Source of the DNA: CAZJDV01 sp964544865
GTDB lineage: Bacteria; Chloroflexota; Dehalococcoidia; Lucifugimonadales; CAJWER01
Assembly (NCBI GenBank): GCA_964544865.1
Contig: CAZJDV010000024.1
Coordinates: 1-30,791 of the forward strand
Length of the DNA: 30,791 nucleotides
Direction: 5' to 3'
Shown piece after piece: positions 25,663 through 30,791 of the stretch. The notes below the pieces were generated by a model, which was not told where the DNA came from, made no database searches, and worked only from the letters and a program-made list of their open reading frames with translations. Position 1 is the first letter of the stretch; each line of letters opens with the position of its first letter. The translations under genes and the position numbers were made by a program.

Positions 25663-26870
25663 GTGACGCTGAAGACCGCGTATCTGAATTGCATAGGCGG
25701 GATCAGTGGGGACATGATCCTCGGGGCGCTGGTCGACGCGGGCGTCCCGCTGGAAGAGTTGGACGGCGCCCTCCAATCATTGAACCCCGGTGGTTTCTCT
25801 CTGTCGGCGCGCTCCGAGCGGCGCGGCGGAGTCAGCGGCCTCCTGGTCACGGTCGGTCTGGACGGTCCGGACGACGGACGCTACCAGGTTAGCGACTTCA
25901 TCCGCATCGTCGAAGACTCCAGTCTTGGGCCGCGAATAGTGGAGCGCGCGTGCTCGGTGTTTCGCCGGCTGGGGGAGGCCGAGGGGAGGGTCCACGGGGT
26001 ATCGGTCGAGGACGTCCAACTCCACGAGCTGGGCAGCCTGGACACACTGGTGGACGTCGTCGGTGCAGTGGTTGGGCTGGACCTGCTGCACATAGAACAG
26101 CTCTACTGCTCGCCGCTGCCGTCCGGATCGGGTCTGGTCAAGAGCGCTCATGGCCTCCTGCCGGCGCCGTCACCCGCCACGCTGGCCCTGTTCGCGATGT
26201 CCGGCGCACCGGTGGGGCCGCCACCGCGAGGAGTCCGCGACGCGGACGAGATGGTGACTCCGACCGGCGCGGCCATCGCCACTACCCTCGCGACCTTCCG
26301 CCAGCCGATGATGACAGTCGAGCGCGTGGGCTATGGACTCGGCTCCAGGGACCCGGAAGGCTATCCGAACGTGCTGGCGCTCTGGGTCGGCGAAGAGACG
26401 GCCCTCTCGCAGGTCGCGGAACTGATTATTATCGAGACCAATATCGACGACATGAGCGCTGAGCTGCTTGCCTACGTTCAAGAGCGGCTCTTCGACCTGG
26501 GCGCGCGGGACGTGTGGTTCGCGCCGATACAGATGAAGAAGAACCGCCCGGCCACGATGCTCTGCGCGCTGATGCCCGCCGAGCTGGAGTCNNNNNNNNN
26601 NCGGCCGTGGAACTGGTGATGAAAGAGACCACCACGCTGGGCGTCCGAGTCCGGCCGGTGTCCCGTCACGAGGCCGAGCGACAGAGCCTTGAGATTGAGA
26701 CGAGCCTGGGACCTGTTCGCGTGAAGGTTAAGCGGCTGGGTGGCCGGGCAGTGTCGGTGTCACCAGAATACGAGGAGTGCCGCAGGATAGCCCTGGCGCG
26801 CGCCATGCCGCTTCAAGACGTGTACCGCCGGGTTCAGGCCGAGGCCGCAGACAGTTTGCTGGGGTCGTGA
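25663..26870 (+). CDS. larC: Nickel pincer cofactor biosynthesis protein LarC (interrupted by an assembly gap)
   Basis: LarC inserts nickel into the pyridinium thiocarboxylate precursor, using CTP, to make the nickel-pincer nucleotide of lactate racemase-like enzymes. Signatures are NCIGGISGDMILGALVDAGV at the start, a V-Q-L-HELGSLDTLVDVVGAVVG segment, TPTGAAIATTLA, ETNIDDMSAELLAYVQERLF, and KETTTLGVRVRPVSRHEAER near the end. Ten Ns (26592-26601) fall inside, and the frame after them is shifted relative to the frame before, so the true gap is not ten bases. Together the halves give about 400 residues, normal for LarC. The start is unsure: GTG at 25663 is two bases after AGGAGG, CTG at 25669 is eight bases after it and gives the expected MKTAYLNC, and TTG at 25615 is also open. 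larB, larE and larA are not in the window. Confidence 0.85.
26592..26601. other. Assembly gap (10 N)
   Basis: Ten placeholder Ns inside larC. The coding frame does not match across them, so the real length differs from ten by a number that is not a multiple of three. Confidence 0.95.
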
Positions 26871-26917
26871 AGAACACTGCTGCGGGGCATGATCGGGCTG
26901 CTCTACCCGCTATCGCA

Positions 26918-26926
26918 TGCTACAAT
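26918..26926 (+). promoter_or_regulatory. Extended -10 element ahead of the cysteine desulfurase gene
   Basis: TGCTACAAT, identical to the element before the S1 protein gene. The -35 region is poor. The expected start point is about 59 bases before the ATG at 26992. Confidence 0.5.
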
Positions 26927-26991
26927 GAAATCTACTCCAGGCGGTAGCTGATGGCAGCGAATATTAAGGGGCCCCCCGGCGTGGCGGCACG

Positions 26992-28182
26992 ATGAATTCC
27001 GAAACTCTCATTTACATGGACCACGCAGCCACTACGCCCGTGCGGCCTGAGGTCCTCGACGCCATGCTGCCGTATTTCCGCCAGAGCTTCGGGAACCCTT
27101 CAAGCATCTATTCGCTGGCCCAGGACGGGCGCAAGGCCGTGGACGACGCCCGCGACACGGTGGCCGGAGTCCTCGGGGCTCGCATGAGCACCATCGTTTT
27201 CACGAGCGGAGGGACCGAGTCTGACAATGCCGCGATAAAGGGAGCGGCATTCGCGCAACGCGAGACGGGCAACCACATCGTCACCAGCAGCATCGAGCAC
27301 CACGCCGTGCTCCATTCCTGCGACCAGTTGGAACGGATGGGATTCGACGTCACCTACCTGCCCGTCGACGAGTACGGGACCGTGAATCCCGACGACGTGG
27401 GCCGCGCAATCACCAACCGCACGACCTTGGTGAGCGTGATGCTCGCCAACAACGAGATCGGAACGATTCAGCCCGTGGCCGACATCGCCGGTGTCGTCAA
27501 GAGCGAGGCGAGGCGTCGAGGGCGGACGATTGTAGTGCACACCGACGCTGTCCAGGCCGCCGGATTGCTCGATCTGGACGTTGCGGGGCTAGGCGTAGAC
27601 CTGTTGAGCCTATCGGCGCACAAGTTCCACGGTCCCAAGGGCGCCGGGGTGCTGTACGTCAAGAGAGACACGCCGTTCGAACCGCAGCAGAAGGGTGGGG
27701 GACAGGAACGCCAGCGACGCTCCGGGACCGAGAACGTGCCGCTCATCGTTGGCCTGGCCGAGGCCCTGAGGCTCGCGTCGGAGGAGCAAGAGAGCCTGAG
27801 CGACCATTGCCTTCATCTTAGAGATAGGATCATCGCCGGGATACGGGAGAGGACCGAGGGCGCGCATCTGAACGGCCACCCGACGGCGAGGCTGGCCAAC
27901 AACGTGAATTTCTCTTTTGAGTTAGTCGAGGGGGAGCCACTCTTGCTGGGGCTGGATTTTGCGGGCATATGCGCCTCCAGCGGCAGCGCCTGCTCCTCCG
28001 CCTCCCTCGAGCCGTCGCACGTGCTGACGGCTATCGGACTTTCGTCCGAGCTGGCCCGCGGCAGCCTTCGAATCACCGTTGGTGCCGACAACACAGACGA
28101 CGAGGCAGAGTATCTTCTAACGACTCTGCACGGTCTGGTCGAACGTCTGAGGGCCATGACCTCGGTCTCTGCGGCCGGCTAG
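26992..28182 (+). CDS. Cysteine desulfurase (NifS/IscS-type)
   Basis: A complete 396-residue PLP enzyme that takes sulfur from cysteine and passes it as persulfide to Fe-S cluster, thio-tRNA or cofactor assembly. It opens with YMDHAATTPVRPEVLDAMLP. The PLP lysine is K211 in LSAHKFHGPKG, and the persulfide cysteine is C334 in SSGSACSSASLEPSH. The loop context SSGSACSS is that of class I (NifS/IscS) enzymes. No IscU, IscA or Rrf2-like regulator gene lies next to it. Its neighbours are larC, whose pathway needs sulfur insertion by LarE, and thioredoxin; a tRNA-Sec gene is 1.4 kb away. Supplying sulfur, or selenium by release from selenocysteine, are both possible roles. The ribosome binding site is weak. 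Confidence 0.93.
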   Translation: MNSETLIYMDHAATTPVRPEVLDAMLPYFRQSFGNPSSIYSLAQDGRKAVDDARDTVAGVLGARMSTIVFTSGGTESDNAAIKGAAFAQRETGNHIVTSSIEHHAVLHSCDQLERMGFDVTYLPVDEYGTVNPDDVGRAITNRTTLVSVMLANNEIGTIQPVADIAGVVKSEARRRGRTIVVHTDAVQAAGLLDLDVAGLGVDLLSLSAHKFHGPKGAGVLYVKRDTPFEPQQKGGGQERQRRSGTENVPLIVGLAEALRLASEEQESLSDHCLHLRDRIIAGIRERTEGAHLNGHPTARLANNVNFSFELVEGEPLLLGLDFAGICASSGSACSSASLEPSHVLTAIGLSSELARGSLRITVGADNTDDEAEYLLTTLHGLVERLRAMTSVSAAG

Positions 28183-28309
28183 CTGGCCAGGCGCCCTGGA
28201 CAACGTAGTACGGAATCCAGAGACGGCGGCACGCATCTTATAGAGTGTAAGGCCAGTCGTACGAATGGCTTGGCCTGGCAACAGTAAAACCAAGGATTCG
28301 GAGGAGTTG

Positions 28310-28636
28310 ATGGGACATCCAGTGAATGTTACCGACGAAACGTTCGAGGACGTAGTGATAGGGTCCGAGGTCCCCGTTCTGGTTGACTTCTGGGCTGACT
28401 GGTGCGCGCCGTGCAAGATTATCGCGCCCATAGTCGAGGAGCTGGCCGGGGAGTACGATGGCAAGGTGAAATTCGCCAAGCTCGACGTGGACAGCAACCC
28501 TCGGATCGCGACACAGTACGGGATCAGAGGGATACCCACGCTGCTGATCTTCAGTGGCGGCAGTCCGGTGGACCAGGTAGTCGGCGCCGTGCCGAAGTCG
28601 ACTCTCAAGGGCCGCTTGGACAAGGCCATCGCCTAG
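28310..28636 (+). CDS. trxA: Thioredoxin
   Basis: A complete 108-residue thioredoxin, the normal length. The active site is WCAPC with C32 and C35, the same numbering as E. coli Trx1, with Ala in place of the usual Gly. D26 (VDFWADWC) and the cis-Pro loop GIRGIPTLLIF are present. GGAGG at 28300-28304 fixes the ATG at 28310; an in-frame ATG 45 bases upstream is not needed. It reduces disulfides in the cytoplasm. It follows the desulfurase by 127 bases and is followed by a strong hairpin, so it probably closes the transcript. Confidence 0.96.
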   Translation: MGHPVNVTDETFEDVVIGSEVPVLVDFWADWCAPCKIIAPIVEELAGEYDGKVKFAKLDVDSNPRIATQYGIRGIPTLLIFSGGSPVDQVVGAVPKSTLKGRLDKAIA

Positions 28637-28720
28637 TCGTTTCGGCTTGCTGGCGCCGCGGCGTCATCGTTTATTGCTCGCCGGAGCGAATCGGTTCTGG
28701 TGGTGTTCGTAGAGGTGACA

Positions 28721-28759
28721 AACATATCGGAGGCCCTGAAACGGGGCCTCCGATATGTT
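28721..28759 (+). terminator. 16-bp hairpin after trxA
   Basis: AACATATCGGAGGCCC and GGGCCTCCGATATGTT pair perfectly around a 7-base loop; GTTTCGCT follows, so only three U residues are offered. It lies 84 bases after the trxA stop, between convergent genes, and could serve both strands (the minus-strand side reads into TGTCACC). Confidence 0.7.
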
Positions 28760-28885
28760 GTTTCGCTACTGAACCGTGGTTGGCGACCGCAAAAGGTCCC
28801 GCCAGACGAATTGTACCTTTCAAGGTTAGACCGCGATCCCGAACCGGGCTCGGCGGCGCGGTCGCCGGTCGGGGCGGATGGCTGG

Positions 28886-29328
28886 CTACGTTTCTAGTTT
28901 CCCTTTCAGTTTCTCGAAAGCCCTCCTCACCGCGGGCTTCCCGATGAGCACCCCGCCGATGGTGGCGGCAAGCAGCCAGATCCCAAAGGACCATTGGCCG
29001 ATCGTCCTGCGTTCCATTAGGGTGCCTTCGCCCTCCGGCGTAAACGCAAATATATGGTCGTGCTTGCTGGTGGAGTCCTCGACGTGGAACGAGAACTTTC
29101 GAGGCGCCTCATACTCCGTGATCGTCTGCTCGCCGGTTACGGTGCCCCCTCTGAACTCCGCGGTCGATCGATACCGCTTGCCTACGGCGATCTCGCTGCC
29201 ATCTACCGCCGTGATTTCGAGGGGGGCGTCAGCCCACTCGCCATTCTTTGACAGATCGGATACGTATGCGAAGACATCTTCCGGCTTGGCGTCAATAAAA
29301 CGCTGTACTTTGCTTTTGTTCCTGGCAT
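28886..29328 (-). CDS. SRPBCC (polyketide cyclase/START-like) protein with C-terminal membrane span
   Basis: A helix-grip protein of about 147 residues: KVQRFIDAKPEDVFAYVSDL opens the fold, followed by W-x-D at NGEWADAP, VGKRYRSTAEFRGGTVTGEQ and GTLMERRTIGQWS. A hydrophobic span FGIWLLAATIGGVLIG and a basic tail suggest anchoring in the inner membrane. Such proteins bind lipids or hydrophobic ligands; no specific role is known. The start is odd: AAGGAG and an ATG (29328) stand where expected, but the ATG is one base out of frame with ARNKSKVQRF. One extra G would give M-A-R-N-K. Without it the frame runs open upstream to 29437 with no good start. Either a lost base or an unusual start codon must be assumed. 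Confidence 0.65.
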
Positions 29329-29361
29329 GTGTGCTCCTTCTGCTGGCGATTGTCGCCGATA

Positions 29362-29904
29362 TTAGTATGGAAGAGCCGAATAGTCGAAGTCGATGATATT
29401 CTGAGACCGTTGACGCTGGGCAGGGGTGTGGATACACTGGGTCTTACTGCTTAGCGTAGTGAGGGCGAAAAAGGAGAGCACGGGCGTTCTATGTCCGCCC
29501 TGTTTTCCTGAACATGTCGGCACAACGACAGTTCCAGCCGAGCCGTCAGAGGGCGTGCGCGGCTTCGCAGACGGCGCGGGAGCGGATGGGTCCCGGTGGG
29601 CTTCGCGGACTTCAAATCCGTTGGCCCCGGCCCTTCGGTCGGGGCGGTGGGTTCGACTCCCTCGCGCTCCCGCCAGCGTCAAGCCCGCAACAGACGCGCT
29701 CATCGTGAATTCGTCGCGGGCGCGTCCTGCCATGTTCGAGGCACTCTCGCTGTTAACACTGGGCGGTTGAGTGTTAACAAGGGTGTTAACAAGCTGGTCG
29801 TATCGCGCCTCTAGGTCCGGTCGCCAGGGCCGTTTGCCATTGACCATGTAGCTCAAGTATGCGGGCGGGATACCGAGTTGCTTAGCCATCTGTCTCAGCG
29901 ACAT
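29362..29904 (-). CDS. Small XRE-type helix-turn-helix regulator; C-terminal part doubtful
   Basis: The N-terminal 45 residues form a clear HTH: MSLRQMAKQLG, then PPAYLSYMVNGKRPW as the recognition helix region. I choose the ATG at 29904, behind GGAGG and overlapping the end of the RHH gene, over an in-frame ATG at 29928. After VNTLVNT the frame stays open to 29362, but it runs antisense through the tRNA-Sec gene (GSRTHRPDRRAGANGFEVRE is the complement of the tRNA). That part is unlikely to be a selected protein. The HTH protein was probably about 60-70 residues, or has lost its natural end. It likely represses its own operon or a lost mobile element. Confidence 0.5.
   Translation of the reverse strand: MSLRQMAKQLGIPPAYLSYMVNGKRPWRPDLEARYDQLVNTLVNTQPPSVNSESASNMAGRARDEFTMSASVAGLTLAGARGSRTHRPDRRAGANGFEVREAHRDPSAPAPSAKPRTPSDGSAGTVVVPTCSGKQGGHRTPVLSFFALTTLSSKTQCIHTPAQRQRSQNIIDFDYSALPY
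29578..29675 (+). tRNA. selC: Selenocysteine tRNA, anticodon TCA
   Basis: A 98-base tRNA with the features of bacterial tRNA-Sec. The long acceptor stem is GGGAGCG…CGCTCCC with discriminator G and encoded CCA. There is a long D-stem with a 4-base loop around CCGGT. The anticodon arm GCGGACTTCAAATCCGT has TCA in the loop. The long extra arm GCCCCGGCCCTTCGGTCGGGGC follows, then GTTCGAC in the T-arm. Two pairs look weak: the eighth acceptor pair is G opposite G, and one T-stem pair is T opposite T. The family would read UGA with a SECIS element through SelB. selA, selB and selD are not in this window. A reading frame of the XRE-like gene covers it on the other strand. Confidence 0.92.
29751..29791. 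repeat. Three copies of the palindrome TGTTAACA
   Basis: TGTTAACA occurs at 29751-29758, 29772-29779 and 29784-29791, each a perfect 8-base palindrome. They lie inside the XRE-like gene, just after its HTH-coding part, where they encode the V-N-T/V-N-S repeats. They may be operators or simply repeated coding sequence. Confidence 0.55.
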
Positions 29905-30079
29905 TCCCTGCCTCCGTCTCCGCGTCAATCTTCTCTTGTATGGCCTCTTCTAGCCACTCACCGATTGTCTGACCGGCTATGACTGCGGCCACCTTCGCCT
30001 GGCGATAGGCCTTCCGGTGTAGGCGGATGCTAAGGTTAGGTCTTTCCCCCGTGCGTGGCCTGCCTGTCCGTGGGCTCAT
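29882..30079 (-). CDS. Small ribbon-helix-helix-like DNA-binding protein
   Basis: A 65-residue protein, MSPRTGRPRTGERPNLSIRL, then HRKAYRQAKVAAVIAGQTIG and EWLEEAIQEKIDAE. The pattern of a basic N-terminal arm, a short strand (NLSIRL) and two helices fits the ribbon-helix-helix fold seen in CopG/Arc and antitoxin-type regulators. The start at the ATG at 30079 is preferred because the expected transcription start coincides with it; a GTG one codon earlier is the alternative. The XRE-like gene overlaps its end by 23 bases, so the two are co-translated. No toxin gene is visible, so a toxin-antitoxin role is not supported. A plasmid- or element-derived regulator pair is more likely. Confidence 0.6.
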   Translation of the reverse strand: MSPRTGRPRTGERPNLSIRLHRKAYRQAKVAAVIAGQTIGEWLEEAIQEKIDAETEAGNVAETDG

Positions 30080-30085
30080 CACTCA

Positions 30086-30114
30086 AGTGTAGTTCATGTA
30101 AGACGTAAAGTCAA
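30086..30114 (-). promoter_or_regulatory. Promoter of the RHH/XRE pair, predicted leaderless
   Basis: On the minus strand TTGACT (30114-30109) and TACACT (30091-30086) are exactly 17 bases apart. The A of the ATG at 30079 is the seventh base after the -10 box, the normal transcription start distance, so the mRNA would begin at its start codon. Confidence 0.65.
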
Positions 30115-30455
30115 CACCATCCAAAATGTGACCGAGTCACGTTGTCCGACCGGGTAAACCGCCACAGAAAGGCGTTCCCCCCTCTCGCATATCTACACCC
30201 GCCCGCCCAGGGCCACACACATTTTTGAAATCGGGCAAGCCAGGTCCCCCAAAGGAGCTTGGCAACGACAGGGATAGTCTGCGGCACAAGCGGCGGGAAG
30301 CGTTGTCCCATGCGGGGCGAGGCATGAATCGAGTGCCGGACCTCGCCTGGGTTAGTGATGACTTCCTAGTAGTAGGTGCCCGCGCCTGGCAATCGTCGAC
30401 TCGGACAGTAACAGGGTGCGAGGGATGGCACTGACCGCCGGACCTGCACAGAGCT
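30115..30455. other. Gene-free stretch
   Basis: No coding frame with recognisable protein character and no structured RNA that I can name. The inverted pair GCCAGG…/…CTTGGC near 30238-30263 is imperfect. Confidence 0.45.
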
Positions 30456-30791
30456 CTATGGAGACCGGACGAAGAGGACAACGCTGGCCGCGATGCAAAG
30501 TCCGGCAATAATCAACATGAGCGCAGCATAGGGTAGGAAAACGCTCGTTGGGTCCCACATCCATGTGTCTACGAGCTTGGTCCTGGAGGGCGGTGGAGGC
30601 TCGCGCTCCAGGTATGTGAATACCCAATCGAACCACGGGTGACGCTCCACTCCGGCGGCGACATGCGTTTCCGTGGCAAATACGACCGCCGACACATACA
30701 TCCGATACGCCTGCGCCGTGACGAGGACTGACAGCAGGCTGATGGGCACCACTGACAGCAGCAGGACCGCAGGCACGAGTTTGGCACCGAG
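30456..30791 (-). CDS. Membrane protein, cut by the right window edge
   Basis: At least 111 residues, open to the window edge, so its start lies outside. Two hydrophobic segments are seen: VPAVLLLSVVPISLLSVLVT near the left of the visible part and SVFLPYAALMLIIAGLCIAA near the end, closing with VVLFVRSP. Between them is a loop of about 55 residues containing HPWFDWVFTYLEREPPPPSR. The composition and even hydrophobic spans suggest a real inner-membrane protein. I do not recognise the family. Confidence 0.5.
   Translation of the reverse strand, partial: LGAKLVPAVLLLSVVPISLLSVLVTAQAYRMYVSAVVFATETHVAAGVERHPWFDWVFTYLEREPPPPSRTKLVDTWMWDPTSVFLPYAALMLIIAGLCIAASVVLFVRSP

Noticed and set aside
29882..30079. 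Antitoxin of a toxin-antitoxin pair
   Set aside because: The partner gene encodes a DNA-binding HTH, not a recognisable toxin, and no toxin-like frame is adjacent.
30238..30275. A signal recognition particle RNA (AGGTC…AAGGAGC likeness)
   Set aside because: The essential GGAA tetraloop context and the paired helix 8 arms are missing.
1..30791. CRISPR array, insertion sequence or prophage
   Set aside because: No regularly spaced repeats, no transposase or integrase, and no phage structural genes were found on either strand.

Overview
The window is GC-rich bacterial chromosome, most likely from a Chloroflexota bacterium of the SAR202/Dehalococcoidia kind. This is inferred from three things: a set of catabolic families typical of that group (enolase-superfamily proteins, PIG-L deacetylase, D-aminoacylase, a 'NGIPWW'-type ketopantoate reductase relative), an isolated 5S rRNA gene, and the style of ClpC and the S1 protein. 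No 16S or 23S gene is present to confirm it. Two runs of ten Ns (16116-16125 and 26592-26601) mark scaffold joins.

Layout. 1-1668 (+): the end of an acyl-CoA synthetase gene and a PanE-family reductase. 1665-7808 (-): a row of five genes in transcription order: epimerase (broken), sulfatase, PIG-L deacetylase (broken), D-aminoacylase and a beta-propeller glycosidase-like gene (broken). 8115-10608 (+): a small gene remnant, a phytoene-desaturase-like flavoprotein and a small DUF6176-like gene with an internal stop. 10824-16236: a sugar-acid or carboxylate catabolic group made of a DapA-superfamily lyase, a mandelate racemase-type dehydratase, an aldo/keto reductase, a decayed second enolase-superfamily gene and a Gfo/Idh/MocA dehydrogenase. 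16337-20653 (+): housekeeping block of 5S rRNA with its own promoter, an rpsA-like gene with four S1 domains, and clpC with a long hairpin behind it. 20825-23198 (-): a wrecked oligopeptide-type ABC importer (binding protein, permease B remnant, permease C). 23675-28636 (+): radA, a DinB-like gene with lesions, larC, a cysteine desulfurase and thioredoxin. 28886-30791: a SRPBCC protein (-), a selenocysteine tRNA (+), a small RHH/XRE regulator pair (-) and the start-truncated end of a membrane protein (-).

How the parts relate. The left half looks like a scavenging and catabolic region: sulfate, N-acyl and glycosyl groups would be removed, then sugar acids dehydrated, cleaved and reduced. The middle and right hold translation, protein quality control, DNA repair, sulfur transfer and redox functions. 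The most striking pattern is that about ten accessory genes carry nonsense codons or frameshifts, several repairable by a single base, while clpC, rpsA, radA, the cysteine desulfurase and trxA read cleanly. This points to real erosion of dispensable genes, although sequence error in a draft assembly cannot be excluded from the sequence alone.

I did not find a CRISPR array, an intact mobile element, a phage module or a clearly new multi-gene system. The best leads are the tRNA-Sec gene with an antisense regulator reading frame across it, the apparently leaderless RHH/XRE pair with three TGTTAACA palindromes, and the deletion that joins the ABC binding protein to its permease.
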